This document shows positions 1-14,049 of a DNA stretch of 64,000 nucleotides, one piece after another (position 1 is the first letter of the stretch; each line of letters begins with the position of its first letter). Source of the DNA: Pascua guehoae (taxonomy: Eukaryota > Basidiomycota > Tremellomycetes > Trichosporonales > Trichosporonaceae); the NCBI GenBank assembly GCA_001600415.1, contig BCJX01000007.1, positions 1,147,234 through 1,211,233 of the forward strand. Reading direction: 5' to 3'. Both the position numbers and the translations under genes were made by a program. The notes beneath the pieces are model-generated. The model ran no database searches, was not told the origin of the DNA, and saw nothing but the letters and a program-made list of their open reading frames with translations.

Positions 1-3000
1 TTGGGCCATTGACACAAGACGTGCGTGACAAGCACACCTTGCCTCTAGCTTCTGCCCTCCCAGTAGAATCTGTGGGGGGAGGAACGGTGGCTTCGGAATG
101 CGTATGACGGAGAATGCGCCGTTCAGGTGGCAGACGGGACGTGCCAGAGGGCGGCGTCATTGGCAAGGGGCGGCGCGAGGGGTCCGTCGTTGCCACGCCG
201 CACGCCATGGTTCGGACCCACTCATCTCGGGTGAGAGCGGGGCGGAGTAAGGTCCAGCATGTCGCGCAGGCAACACCGTGCAGTGTGATGATCGTAGTCT
301 CAGACGACGACAACAACGACGACGGCCGTCGCACGCCGCGCACTGTCGGATAACACAGCCTCGAGGGGGTGGCGTCGATAAGACGAGGCGCAGGCGCACA
401 CTGTTGCAAAGCATGCAAAGACCCATTCCAGTGGCCAGTGGACAATGGGGCGACAGTGGCCCGTAGCCTGTCATGGCGGGCCCATCGAGACCGGGTGCGG
501 GTGCGGGTGCGGGGGAAGCGGGGTATGTGCATGTGCAGTGCGTGTGTTCCGAGATTCGATTGTGTCGCGACGCCCGCCAGTTGCCGCCAGACGCAGTCTC
601 ATTCCACCAAACCCACCAACCCAACAGCCCCTCCAACGACGGCCGCCACCACCATCACCACCGCCACACACGTCCGTGCCATTGTCACGCAGGTGGCGGT
701 TCGGGTGGCATGAATACAGTTGTGGCGTGCATGTCTCGCATGTGAGGGCCAACTCGGTGGCATTGTTCGCAGTTTCTCCTACGATGTCCATGATCGGATG
801 TTGATACGCGCGGGTGGTCGAGATCACGGTGGTCGTAGCAAACGAGACATGCCGAACGAGGGCAAAGGGGGGGGGAACAAGGGTGAGAGAGAGCTTACCT
901 GTTGTGTGCGCGCCTGCGACTGAACAATGAGAACGAGGTCCGAGCTTTCGGGTGTGGCAAAGCGTCGCACAACGTTGTTGTTCACAAGGTCTGGAGAATG
1001 TGTTTGAGCGCGCGGGCGTCGGTTGACCAAGAGGGCCGTGCGTGTCTTTGAGGGAAAGCGAGGTGGGTGTGTGTGAGGCAGGTTCGGAGAAGAAGGATGT
1101 GATTAAGAGCAGAACACGGAGGCGTTGAGGTAGGTGCGTCCTGCGCAACGACCTTGCGTGATCTCGTGACTGCTGCCAAAGTCGGATCGTGGTTTGGGAA
1201 AGGGGGTTCTCGTCACCGTCGTCTTGTCTGTCGGTTCGTGTTTGAAAGGAGAAGGGCAAGTGAAAGAGGTAACCTGTTGAAAGAAACAAGACCATCTACC
1301 AGATGGGTGCGTAAGGTAAGCGGGGGCTGGCGCCAGGTTTGTGATGGTGGCAACACGACTGGTCCTAGGATGGTTGATCCTGGTCGACAAGACGTCAGGT
1401 CCCAAACGGTTTACAAAGTAGTGACCCGGCGTTCACGTCCTGATGCCTGACACCAATGCATCGTTTCCTGATACGTGATGTATTGATTGTCTGTCCATGT
1501 GCATGCGCCGCCCCGTTCGGTTGCCTTCGCTCCCCGCCATCAGGGGCCTGAAAGCGCGGTAATAGCCATAGCTGTGTCATCGTCTCTGCACTAGAAGTCC
1601 GCCACCTCGCCTAAGATTACGGGTTCTCTTGGTTGCCATCTCGAGACATTAGACTACGAAGCGCGCGAAAGCGCGGATGCGACAACTACGGATGCCAAAG
1701 GCGGCGGGGCGGGCATGAGGCGCGCGAGGCGAGGGACGGTCCGGTCGGACGTGGGGTGGGGGGTGGTGTGAGGCTGTGAGACTGCGAGACTGCGAGGCTG
1801 CGAGACTGCGCGGGGATTGCGCAACACTTCTGGATTTGACTGCGTTAGGTGGTTGTGGGTATGTTGACCCTTGCTCATCTCGGCCCTGCCCGCCCCGCTT
1901 CCCACTTCCCGACGGCCAGAACCAGAAAAAGACACGCACGCATGCAACGAAATAGACGCAAACCCGCCGCAACAGACGACGAGGCGGCGAACCAAAGCAA
2001 GTCAACCGACCCAACCCCACTGAACCAAACCCTGATCGATGCAGCAAACCCTCCACCCCGAGGTGACAACAAGATCACGACAAAACAGGAACCTAACGAA
2101 CCTGACGCGGCGGCGGAGGCGGCGGCGAAAGGGGCGCCTCCACGCACGCTAGTGAGCGACAGAGGTCCTTGCTCGTGCCTGTGGGTGGCATAGATGGCCG
2201 TCATGCGTTAATGCCGTCGCACTCGGGGACTGACTTGGTCCCTTGGCTCATTCCCTGTTACCCACCATGCCGACCAAGCTACTTTGCTGCTGCTGCTTTT
2301 TGCTCAAGGCTGCGGTGGCAGTGCGTTCAATGTGGCTGCAGCTTTGGCTTAGCCACCTTGGCAAAAATCCGGATCAAGCTTGGCTTTCGGCACGCCCCCC
2401 ACCGCCCATGAACCCAAACCGAGGAACGGCGGCGGCGGTAGTAGAGTAGCAACGCTAACTCGAGCAGCTGCGCTTGCTCACGCGCTCCATAACCAGTTGG
2501 ACCCTGCAGGTTGCGCATGCCTTCATTGAGTCACCGCGATGACGGTCGGTCCAGACATGATGGCCGAGACGTTAGCATCCACAAGTTCGGATCGTTAGAC
2601 TCGTCCACCTTAAACCCTTAGTCAAAGGCGCTAGCGCCACCAGTGACCCCTCGCTTTCATTCCCCACTTCCCCTCCCCCCGGATACCCCAAGTTACGCCG
2701 AGCGCGTCCCTTGACCCTTATTATACGTCTCTGTGTCCCTGGGACCCGGGTGCGGATGGCGTCGTGCTCCACGTACCCGTCTCGGCAGCGTGTGTGCGGG
2801 GATGGCATTCCCTAGATACGCAAAAAAAAACTCTACCTCATCAGGGTTTATTTTCCACCCTGGCCCCCATTACTCTCTCATGGACCCCTGATCTGACCGA
2901 CAGACGCACAAGGCTCAGATGGCGGCGGCATGGCGCTTCCGTAGTGCTATACAGTACTCCGCATATCGTGGCGTGGCGGATTTAGGACATTGTCAAAATG

Positions 3001-6000
3001 GACAAGAGTCAGGCTCTGGGTGAATCTTCAAGTAAGCCTCATTTCAAAAGACCCCATCAGTTTGCAAGTGCGCCACCCTGCCGCGGTCTGCCCGAGGGTC
3101 GGATGCCGTCGTGCGGTATGCGACGACGCCCAGATTACCTCCAGGGTTTGCGAGGCCGAAACACGCAAAGGAGCCAGGATATCAAGAATAACGACTACAA
3201 CCCACACGCACTCATTAACGGAACAACAGGGATCGCCCACTTATGGTTGACAGATTGTCACAGTCGAGACGTACGTCGCCAGGTACTTGCCCAAGTCAAG
3301 ACTGGTCGTGCCGTTACCGCCAACAAGGCCCGGGAAACGGCCCAGTGATGAGCAATGAGCGTCGCACGACATTTGCCCAGCGGGTGTCACCTGTGCTTCC
3401 CCTTGATTCAGAATACTCGTACCTCGTTTCTGCCAAGATCATTTTTCGCTCGGTAGCAATGACGTTGCCCGCTGCCCGCTCAATGGGTCCATGCCAACCT
3501 TGCGCACTGGGAACCCAGTTCCGCCAGTTCGGCTAGGACAAGTCCAGGGCTCGTGCGCCTTCACATCTGTACACCACCCACTGTTTTTGTGACATGATGG
3601 TCTCTCCTGTCTCTCCACGACCATCATCTTTCCCCTGGACAACAAGGGCCGTTCAGAACTGTCCAACAGCGCGCTTGTGCCAGCATATGTCCTTTTTTTT
3701 TTCTCACTCAATGCCGCCGTCGGAACGGATAAGGATCTCTTGCACAGCCGCACAGGATATGTAGAGAGCCACCACAGATCGAGGCTGTTCTTCCAGGACC
3801 GAACTATACCACTTTTGAGCCTCCGTCACCTCAGGGAGATGCCGGGAACCCAGGCTACAATCGTTTTGACTCGTCTCTTCTCAGACCAAGACAAGGGTGC
3901 CCAAAGTGGGTGAGTGCCAATAGCGTCAATAATGTTGCAAAAATACAGTTGCGGAGGCGGGCTCTGCATGAACAAAGCAAAAATTCAACTCGTTTGAGAG
4001 ACGACGGCGTCGAGGTGCAAGGGATCGAGGGCTCAAGCCGCCTGAACCAAATCGTACGCCAAGGCGAGACAAACGCTCCGCCTCCGACGACGATGCCATC
4101 CATTTGGCCACCGTGTCCCAACTTTTTGGCGCCACCGAGATCGACGAGGCACCCCAAGCGTCGTCGTGCGTCAACGTCCGGATGCATGTCACCCTCCAAC
4201 GCCATGGGGTGGGTGTGACGCAGGGAAAAAGGACCCTTCAATAGGCCGTATGGCATGAGACGAGGCAACAGGCGGCGTCGGCATGGGGTTCATGGCCATT
4301 AGGCTATGGTAGCATACCGCATACGAGGGCAAGGGCCAAACCGGCAACAACGGCAACAACAAGAACCACGTCTTGCCCCACAGGCAACAGCGCCTCAACC
4401 GCCCCTGGGCCACAACCGCTGGTATCTGCGCCACATACGCCACCACTGTGTCTGTCTCAATCATTTATTTTTTGTGTATGCGCCACTGCCATTCCAACGA
4501 GTGTTGGCTGCTCCACACAACCAACCCTCATGCAGGCGTCGTCAGGTGGCAACTGGAGACACAATGGCAGTTGCATGGTCTCAGATGCCAGCACCACAAA
4601 GGGAACGTAGGGACGTGGACGTTGTTTTGTGGAGCCGACCACAGTGAGTTTGAGTCTGCCCTTTGTGTGCCGCGTCGTCCTTGTTCACACAACGTCCCTT
4701 GTGTTGGGCTTAGAGTGCAACGATGGTGGTGTTGTCGTGCGACGAGTTGGCGCAAGCTGCTCCTTGTTTTTTTTCCGAGTCTAGTTAGGCTTTAGCATTA
4801 TCACTTGCCGGGTACACCTCCGGACTCACGGCCGCGCCACTGAAATGACTGCGGCGCTAGGCTTGTGCTCGCGTCTCCCCATCGCAAGCAACTCTCGAAC
4901 AGATTACATTGGGTCAGCCTGATCAGCTCAGCATCAGTTGAACTTTCTGTGTCTCGTTGCACTGGCCCCCCACTTTTTTGCAGAACACTTTTGGCAGAAT
5001 TCCACGGCAATGATCAAATAGATCCTGCGACACTATCGAGATTACCTGAGTCTTGCGATCCATTTGCTGGACCCCTGGGACGCCATGCCCACATGCCATG
5101 ACACAATTGGCGGAGGCACTTGCACCAAATGTCCCTGAAACATGAAGCGGACGCACAGTCGCGAGGGTGGACTAAGGGGCTTGGCCCCAGTTGATCAAAA
5201 AAAAAATCATACCATGCGGCTATGCCCCCATCGTTTAGCGGCCGCCAGTGCAGAAATGGCTCCTGTCCCACCCGAGATTAACGCGAACGAAGGCAAGGGA
5301 TCATTCAGAGATTGGTGCAGAACGCACAGAAGGGACTGTCCCGCAGATTCAACTTTAGCAATGATGGATCAGGACCGGGTGCACTAGTGGGACGTCTGGT
5401 CTGGGGGTGATACCGCCCACGCGACAAACGGCTCGACGCGCACTGGGCCCGATCATGATCATGGTCGTCAGACTGTTGTCGTCGATGGGCAACGCGCTCC
5501 CCGCTCACACGGCAGCGGTATGCATACCTGTCGTAAAGAGACCAAAGAAGAATAGAGAGAGGCTCGTGCGAAATGGAGCAATACGGGTGGGCGTACCTTG
5601 ACGCACTGCCGCACCCCTCGGCATTGCTAGCACTGCCGGTCGCGTTGGAGGCGGGCCATTATTTTGCTCTCCTGTGCCAGTCGCGCACAGCACATTACAG
5701 TAGTAGATCGTCCCGCCCGTCGGCATGCACATTATGTTGAGCACCGTTGCCGTCGCGAATCTGGCGGCCCGGGAACAAGTGCATATGAGCAATCTCGTTC
5801 CCGTGCACGTTTCACGTCCAATGTCATGCCGTACATGTCAATCCATTGCGTTATCCGTGTCGCATGGGGCGGTCGTTTCGTCGATTCACGTGCCGTCGGG
5901 AAGAAGGCTCATGGCAAGCCGAGATACGCACAACCAACCCGAGCTACAGTCGTGTTGTACGGCAGGCCGCGCTCGTCCTGTATGCTGCCTCATGAACCGT

Positions 6001-9000
6001 AAAAACCGACAATCATTACATGTTACGGACGTCTGGCCCCCTCCTCAACGTAACAAGCCCTGCACCCCGCAATGGGAAGGTTTAAACTGCTCTGGTGCAG
6101 TCAAAGGTTGTGTCTTAATCTGGCAGCTTATGACACCTCAAAGGTGGAGTAGATACGGCAGTCGCAGAGCGCGCGCCCAACACGACGCGACGACGAGACA
6201 AGGAGCGCGAGGTCTATGCTTACGCTCACGCTTCAGGCTCACACTCTGCACAAACACACACTTACCATCTTTCACAACTCACGCGCCCTCATGCTCGTGC
6301 TCGTGATCGTGCTCGGGCATCTCTTTGCCTTTGGAACATGCCGTTGTGCCCTTGCGCCAACCGCAGGTCCCGCCCACATAGCACCGTCGGGATGCAACGA
6401 TTATCGTACCTCTGCCGCAACGGTAGCCGTGTGTAGTGGATGCCGTGCTGTGGCATGCAACATGCGACAACGACATTTGTTTTTGTTTGTATGTGAAACG
6501 GGTGCCTGTCGCCGTGTCATTTCGAGCCCCCAGCGGCCAGCCACTGGTACATGAAGCAACTTCACAACAACTCTGACCTTGCTCCCAAACACCGCGAGGT
6601 CCAGATTCATCCGTGGTGCCACATACGAGGCACGCATGCGTATTGGAGTGGTTGGATGTGTGCGCATTGAACGCGCCAGTGCAGATAGTGGCACATTGGC
6701 CTCGTGCGTGCCACAGGCCGGAGGGTCGTCGTGTGGGGCCTGTCCCCAGTCCCACATCCTGCCGCCCTTACACTCGTCCTCGGTCGGCGGCATGCAACTC
6801 TCATGACTGCTTTGTGCGCTCCACCAGTTCCCAACTCGATCTCGTCAATAGATTGCGGCGGGAACCGACGCGTCCCAGTGGGGCAAGCACGTTGCCATCT
6901 GCGAAACGAGAAACGAGAGCCGCGGTACGCCAAGTTGGCCAAGTGGGGATGCATATGGTACAACGAGAAACGCGTCCCTTCACATGACATGTCCCGTGCC
7001 GCATGTTACATGTCATCTTGCCCCATTCGTCTGAAATCAATCTCCCACCTGACCGACCGTTGCTCGGTCTCGTACCAAGATCCCAGCCTCTCGAGCACCT
7101 CTTTCTCCCATCAACCAACTCTCCGCCACCGGACATGCTCCGTGTGGCACGATGTATCTTGCCCCACTTGGAGCAACCCCCAGCGCCTACGTAGGCTGCG
7201 GGGCTGTGATGTGCGCGCGTCCTTGATTGCAGGTTCCACTTCCCATGTCAATAGCAGGCGCCAAGGGCATAGTGTCCTTTACGTCGCCAACCTGAACGTT
7301 TCCCACCTTTGTGGCATTCTGTCACCAGCCGCCAACTCCACAATCCTCACTCGGGCATGATCGCAGACCTGCTTCAGCCCACCAGATCCCCACGCGCCCG
7401 GTGCAAAGTTCACCAGGAGCGCGCCCTTCTTTCATCAGATGTTCTGTACCGGCAACTGCAAACTGCGGGTGGCGCGACGCAATGTTGGTCTCTGAGCGGG
7501 GGTCGCGAGACACTCGGACCCGCAAGTCTCGATCTTGCTGAATGTGGCATCATGTGCCGAGCGATCTCGTTGCCCTGCACCGCGGGTCGCTTCGAGCTGG
7601 GCCTCGCCTCGAGCCTCGCTCCAACCGTCTCATTCATTGCACACGATCGTTGTATGTAAAAAGCAGGCTGAAAAAATGTCCGAGCACGCGGGTGCCTTCG
7701 ACCACCCTTGTTTTCGGCGTCGCGAAGAGAACGCGAGCGGGGCGTGCAGGGTTGGGGCAGATATCCTCCGGCGTTCCAGGAGACACACCACCCCGCCGAG
7801 GCCGAGACACACACGCTCCACCCGCTTCTCCTACATGCTACATCTGGCAATGTGTCGTCTGTTGTGTTGCATCCTGCAACATGCTGGCACCCCCAAAACG
7901 AAAGGATGGGAGCGAGTACAAGGAGGCCAAACCTGCACGCGCCGCATGGCTGTGCAAGCCACAGGGAGTTTGGGCCGGCTGGGCGCCATTGACGACCAAT
8001 GCATTCTTCTGCCACATGCCACAAAGCACCCTTCTTCACCCTCTATCAGACGTCACTGTGCGTCTCGTCTGCGCCTCTACGCCTCTGCGCCGCGCGCCAC
8101 CGCCCTTACTGTACAGTCGCCCCCCTATGGATGCGACCCCGTGTGCACTCGTATGTCATTTGCATCGGATTCCGGACGCCGGCAACGCCGGACAGCAGCG
8201 CTCGCGGCGCCCGGTGTCACCGTGTCACCGTCACCGTGTCACCAACTGCAAGTCTGCCACCGCCACCCACCGACGGCGCGCCTGGAACGCGTGGCACGCC
8301 ACGCCGGTCCTCCGGGCGAGGTGGCGACCAGTGCGAAGCATGGGTGTTTTGTGCTGGAATGGAACCTTTGGGGTCAGGAGGAGGGGTATTCGCTTCCGAC
8401 CGCCACGTCCTGCCTCTGTTGTGCTGTGTGCTTTCGGGTGACTCTGCAGCTTTCTTCCCCCCTTGAAATCAATCCCGAAATGGACGGCGACGTACTCCGA
8501 ATACATTTGGGCGTGTCGTGGCGCCAGTGGCGGGGGAGTGGAAGCGTGGCATGGCACCAATTGATGCATTGCTGGAAGCTCAGAGCTGCGAGCTTGGATG
8601 CCCGCAGCCCGCAGCGAGTACGCACGTCTCACGCACGCACGACGCATTCCCATGTCCAAGGATGGCCAAGGCTGGAACAGACGGCTGGCGGAAGAAAAAA
8701 AAACAAGCTCGGCCCCTTGTCCCCGTAGCAATGACAATCACATGCACTTCGCAATACATGTTTGAATCACACTTCAACACGGCCGCGCACATGCATTCAA
8801 TCACCGGGCATAGGTTCCCCGTTGTCCCCGTTTCCGTGTTCCTGGTTCTCCACAGTGATCCTCTACGTCCCTGGAGTTCGCCACTCGTGTGTAGTCTCTG
8901 TCTCTCTCCTTGTCTTTCGGAGGCGCACGCTACGGAACATGTCAAGTGGCGGGCACAACAGCGGTCGGTCCAACTAACGACTGGGAGATGCGCTGACAAG

Positions 9001-12000
9001 CTCACACGAGTAACCTTGTCACCGCACAAGATGCACATCATGTCGTAACCATGACATGACCGATAATCAAACGTGACCCAACGTTCCGTCACTCCAAGCC
9101 ATTATGCCGGCATACCGGTGCCTCCCGCTACGGCATTGTCGTTTGTATTTTTGCTTGTCCGTACTCTGGTATATGTGCTGGGTTTCACGACGACGTGGCC
9201 TGCCTTCCTGCCCATAAATTGAACAACAGCCCAAACCGCACACCAGGATCAGGATCTTCCAGGAACACCATCCCCATCCGACCAACGTCCCTGGCCCTGG
9301 AGCTGCGTCGGAAATGAAATCAAGCGTAAACTTCACGCATCCTCTCATCACCGAGAGACCAAAAGAGGCCGCGTGCCAAGCCAAGAAAAGCCATCAGAGA
9401 GAGGTGGGTATCGGCACAGGGACGCGCCGGTGTCAGCTGGTATGCTGTCTGACACGCTCCACTCAACTCCACTGACCTTTTTTTTTTTCACCTCGATGCC
9501 GTTCGGGCATGGATGAATTGCCCGTCTTGCCCGTGTCCGATCAGTGACCGCACGCCGCCCCGCCACCCCCTCCTCTTGCTCTTGTTCCTTGGTTCGCCGC
9601 TAGTGGAGAGTTTACGTGCACGAGGCAACCAAAGCCCGCCTCCCCAACGGAATCTACAATCTGGGATGAGGAACGCGGCTGGCGCGTTGCGAGGACCGAG
9701 GAGCGGATTGCTAGCGATGGGGATGGAGCCACAAGCGAGGAATGCAATATTCCAAGTGTTTCTGAGTTACACGTCTTAACTTTGTTGGGGCAGTCACAGA
9801 CCTCGCCACCTGGGGTACTGACACACCGGTGTGCTTCTCCATCTTGTCGTCTCCGTGGGAGACGCGCTCATGTCAATAGTCGCGAGTGAGCGCGGTGGCG
9901 ATCTCCCAACCCCAACCCCAGCAATCATCGCGCGCGCGCTGATAACTGTCATGCCGTACACATCTGGGTTTCCTCGTGCGGGTTTTGGGTAACGGTAACA
10001 GGGTCGCAACGTGCACCGTTTATCCCGTTGGGCCGATGGGAGCTCAAACGAGAAACCGTTCACACACGAGACACGAGACGCATGTGTTGCGCAAAGGGGA
10101 AAGGCGATGGAGCGTCAATCGGGACCTGATTTCCAGCCGCTCGACATTTCTCGATTTGGAGCATGCTGCTCGTCACAGGTTTTACGGATTATCGCATGTG
10201 CAACACTGCACACTGCACACTACAAAGTAAGGTTGCCATGCTCCGCTGCCGCTCAAATGGTTCCTGGACGTTACCAGGTCCGGCAGGCCTGGACGGTTTG
10301 GATGGAGCACAAGGCAGAGTCCAGGGGAGCCGTTGGAGCAAAGGGTAGGTGGAGGATTCCGCCGCACATCTAAACCTTGTTACATGATTGTGGTGATTGC
10401 AAAGGAGTCTGTCCGCATCGGGTGCTGAGCCAGTCCAAGTCTTGGTCGTGCACCTGGCGACAGCATCCGTCGTTGTCGGGAACGCAACAAACGGAGTTCT
10501 GGCCCATTGCCCCGCTGCACGGGCTAGTGTACTCACGGCATCGCCGAGCCAGTTTAATGGGTGTAGGGCCGCGGGAAAGGGGTTGGTGTGTCAAGTTGTC
10601 GCCAATGTCCACCTCGGGTGTGGTTTGGTCTGTTGCATGGGTGCATGCCAGAGGTGAGAAGGTGAGATCCCGCACGCGTCTCATGCTTCACACTTTCACG
10701 CTTTCACGCTCTCGTGCTCGCTTCACGACACCGATCCCACCTTGGCATGCATAACCCCCTGACGGCAGCACTAGCCCAAATCGACCTTCGAACACTTTCT
10801 GTGCTTTCGGTTCCCTTGACTACTTTTTGTTTGTCACCTTTTCCGTTACCTTTGCGTCACAAATCCAGTTCCGACCTCCGTGCCCGTTCCTGTTACAGCT
10901 CGCTCCCGCCACGGCTAGCCTGATATGGCTCGTGTCTGGTGGTTCATGTCATCAAGTTGCGTGAATAGCAATGCCCGTGCTATTAGTGGGTGGCCATGAT
11001 GATGGCCATACTTGATGGGGACTGGTCCCCGTAGATCATCATGCTTGGGGAATCGTCTAGGCCTGTGGCTTGGTAAAGCCGCTTCAGTCCCGCGTCCCGA
11101 TGAACCAGGCCGTCGATCCCGTAGACGAAGCCGCAAGAGGAAGGTCACCCACGCGACTCCGACTGTGGCAAACACCACTTGCATGCACAAAACAGTTAGT
11201 GGCAGCAAAAACGTCTAGATGTCGTCCGACTTGGCGTTGTTGGTGTAAAAAAAACGAATACGAATGACTAGTGTTTAGTGGCAGTCGTCGCACTGACTTG
11301 CTCATGGTGCCGAAATGGCACTCCCGACGGCGCTTGGCACTCCCCGCCCAGTCGTTCCTGTCACTATTGGCCACGGGGACTCGGGTGCGAGGTACCTCAA
11401 AGCCTGATTTCTTTGAATGCTGAACGTAATTGTGGAACACACTCGTGAGTTGACGTCGAGGATACGAGGTATGCAGCGAGCTACACTTTTCGCTACCTCA
11501 CCCCACAAGCTTTCACTACTGCTGCCGCGTCTCAAACGATATTATCTGTTAGCGTCATCAACTTGAACAAAGAGCACACTAGGAATCACCGGTTGCGTCA
11601 GCGATGTGGCAAGCCAAGGAATTTGGGAATCCACCCACTGACAACCAAGATTTACTCTTGTCCTCCCAGTCCTGACAGTGTTATCGTCCCAGAGGCCGTT
11701 CTTCTCACGCGCACGATGCGGGACGAGCGTATTGCTGGAGTGTGAGCAGCGTGATTTCCTCGCACATGGGTGTGAGGGGGAGAGCAAGTACGACTGTAGA
11801 GGCTGGACCGACGACAAGCTCACACCAGGTCCTGCTCAAACCGAGCCGGTCCCCACAGCAACAAGACACTGTGGGAAGAAATCAACCCCCCGCGCGGTCT
11901 CGTCCCCTCGAGTCTATTCTGCGCCCTCAATTGAATGCCGCCGAGTCGGCAATGCTTAATTCACAAACCGCAAGCAAACTTTGAGATCACGGCCACGTCC

Positions 12001-12215
12001 TCTTGCGATGTCGGCCGGAACGCCTCACCTGAGTACTGTTACACTGGCTCGCGAACACCGTGCCAGTACCCCCCCCCCCCCTCACAGCGTCTTAAGCTCC
12101 TCGCACGTCCATTAGCTACCAGTTCCACAGAACAGGGGCGCCCTGATGCCCGGCGTGTGTCGCCCATCTTGCGTGCCTTGGGCCTTGAACCTCGCGGCAG
12201 CTAGAGTTTGCACGC
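1..12215. other. Gene-poor stretch without convincing genes
   Basis: This is 12 kb with no reading frame that I can join into a credible protein. The longest open frame (7535-8728, +) is rich in Cys, His, Arg and Ser, has no domain, and overlaps equally long frames in other phases, as expected of GC-rich non-coding DNA. Short frames with a more natural composition occur at 4801-5156 (-) and 3855-4268 (-), but they have no plausible start, partner exon or family. I see no tRNA, telomere repeat, long terminal repeat or reverse-transcriptase motif. Subtelomeric, pericentromeric or simply intergenic DNA are all possible. Confidence 0.55.
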
Positions 12216-12701
12216 TTACTCGTCCTCGTCCTCATCCTCCTGCAGGACGTCGAGATTGAGGCGCCGTCCCTGTTGATACCAAGCTCGCAAGAAATTATTC
12301 TTCTTTCCAGACGCCGACATGCTGAAGAGCTTGCGCTTGCGCATGATGGCCTTATTCTTGGTTTTGCAATCAGGAGCTGGGGTAGTTCCTTCCCCATTGC
12401 TAGCAGCCTGGTGGACATTCACAATACGCTGCGTACTCCCGCTGTTTGCATGGCTGAGACTCGTGATGTCGTCCAGGTCAGCCGAGGGAGCCCTTCTGGT
12501 TGCCGGGTGATTCTGGAGTGTGGACCTCGAATGTGGCAGTGGGGCGCCCGCTCTTGGAAGCACGCCTTGGACCATAATCATGTCATATCTGGTCGGTAAC
12601 GCGTGTTCGAGTTGGTACAGGTAACAGTCAAGTGAAGACAAATGCTGTCCTTTAGGTGCATCTTGTGAGAATATACTCCCTTGCCCATTAGGGGTTATCA
12701 T
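12216..12701 (-). CDS. Uncertain ORF with basic then acidic C terminus
   Basis: This 161-codon open frame has a more protein-like composition than its surroundings. Its C-terminal third is lysine/arginine-rich (KTKNKAIMRKRKLF) and it ends in an acidic DEDEDE tail. Directly upstream on the same strand (12707-12907) another frame carries a cysteine motif, CPCQRC, close to its end. Further upstream (about 13080-13180) a short frame contains CHCEHLAEEL before a possible GT donor. These pieces could be exons of one gene or the remains of a decayed gene or mobile element. I could not build a phase-consistent model and recognise no family. Confidence 0.25.
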   Translation of the reverse strand: MITPNGQGSIFSQDAPKGQHLSSLDCYLYQLEHALPTRYDMIMVQGVLPRAGAPLPHSRSTLQNHPATRRAPSADLDDITSLSHANSGSTQRIVNVHQAASNGEGTTPAPDCKTKNKAIMRKRKLFSMSASGKKNNFLRAWYQQGRRLNLDVLQEDEDEDE

Positions 12702-13291
12702 TTTTGTTACGGGACTCGTACAGTAGTCATAATATATTCCAAGTATTCATTGCACCGTTGACAAGGACACCCCGACGGCGCGACCTGACTGACATCGGCC
12801 ACATCTGGGGCATATAACAAGTGCATCGTGCAGCTTGCTCCTGGCCCTCCCGTCCTTAGGGCATAGTTACGCAGGAGAACAGCTGGGAACACATCGGGCC
12901 GTCCCAAAAGTTTTCACAAAGGTCCACCGAACGGCCCGATTTTCAGCCAACTGGGTTTCAAACCCGGACAAGGCATAGTCCATACCACTTGTTAAAGTTG
13001 TTCATAACACATACTGTAGAACTACCACTGATGCCCACATCGCCTCTTCAAGTGCTACAGACTGATAGACGTGAACCACGTCGCGTTGTGATCTTTACAA
13101 CTCTTCAGCCAAATGCTCACAGTGGCACTTGGCTCCCAGGTTGAACAAGTAATAACCCTTCTTGCAATGCATGGATAAATCCATCTCTCAGCCACATTCA
13201 CCATGCTAATCTCAAGCTATCACAATCTTAACATTGATGTGCCTTCATAAAAAGTTGTTGAGTAAACTTGAGTCGGAATCGGGCTGCTACG

Positions 13292-13322
<31 letters not shown>

Positions 13323-14049
13323 GGAAAAGACTTTTGGTAGGGATCTGAACCACCTCGATCGTCGAGTCACCCCCTCACTTTCCAGTCGTCGAGGCGACTT
13401 GGCTGACTTGATGAGAGACCGTGATTAACACGAGGCGTTTGTGCTTCGCATGCAGCGGCATGGAGCGGGCGTGCAGTGCGTTTGGTTGACAGGTGCAAAA
13501 CCGCGGTGGGCCATAGCCCGTGTAGACAATTGTTTACACCGCAGCACAAGCCGGCGCGACCCGTGGCTGCAGCCTGGAATCTGGATACGAACCGAACGAG
13601 GTTGGTGCCTTCAAGTCGTCGGGACTATATTGTTTCAATGCTCGACGGGCACGGCCTGAAGCTGGCCCTCGAACGATGCGGCCCGGGTGAGATGGCGAGG
13701 CGACGTTGGACTGGGGACGCAGCTACACTTGCTAGCCATGGGTAAACCTCCAGAACCAGAGCTGTGGCACGACACGACTGTCAATAAAACTTTTGGACCC
13801 TTTTGACGCGGTGAGCTGTGCTCTCTAATCCTCAGAGTTTACATGATAGAGGAGAGGAAGAAGAAACAGACACGACATTCATGGCTGCATTCGCACCGCG
13901 TCCTCCCGTTTCTTTTCACCTTTGGATCTCGGGATGAAGTCGTCGAACTACAGTAGAACCTCAACGAGTCTCAACGTTGCTCCAAAATCTCAGACCGCAC
14001 CCACAAGCTCTACACCCCAGACAGCCCACCCTGACATGCAAAAGGAAAC
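12702..14049. other. Lower-GC intergenic stretch with poly(A) tract
   Basis: This stretch is visibly richer in A and T than the rest of the window, especially 12,900-13,330. It holds the cysteine-motif frames mentioned for the 12,216-12,701 ORF and a long poly(A) run. A plus-strand frame at 13,476-13,745 has a mildly protein-like C-terminal half but no recognisable domain. No supported gene was found. Confidence 0.5.
13292..13320 (+). repeat. 29-nt poly(A) tract
   Basis: An uninterrupted run of 29 A residues lies in otherwise mixed sequence. It could be the tail of a retroposed transcript (LINE/SINE-type insertion on the plus strand) or simply a slippage-prone homopolymer. No open frame or RNA-gene signature was recognised just upstream, and I did not find clear flanking target-site duplications. 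Confidence 0.8.

Noticed and set aside
4801..5156. Two overlapping minus-strand frames with fairly normal composition
   Set aside because: They overlap in different phases and cannot be joined by plausible splice sites; too short to support alone.
7535..8728. 397-codon open frame on the plus strand
   Set aside because: The translated protein is dominated by Cys, His, Arg and Ser with no domain, and frames of similar length overlap it in other phases; consistent with GC-rich non-coding sequence.
12938..12985. TGGGTTTCAAACCCGG palindrome resembling a tRNA T arm
   Set aside because: The loop does not match TTCRANY and no D or anticodon arm lies at the right distance.
13330..13430. GGTTCAGATCCC segment on the minus strand, possible tRNA remnant
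   Set aside because: The T stem does not pair and no cloverleaf could be drawn.
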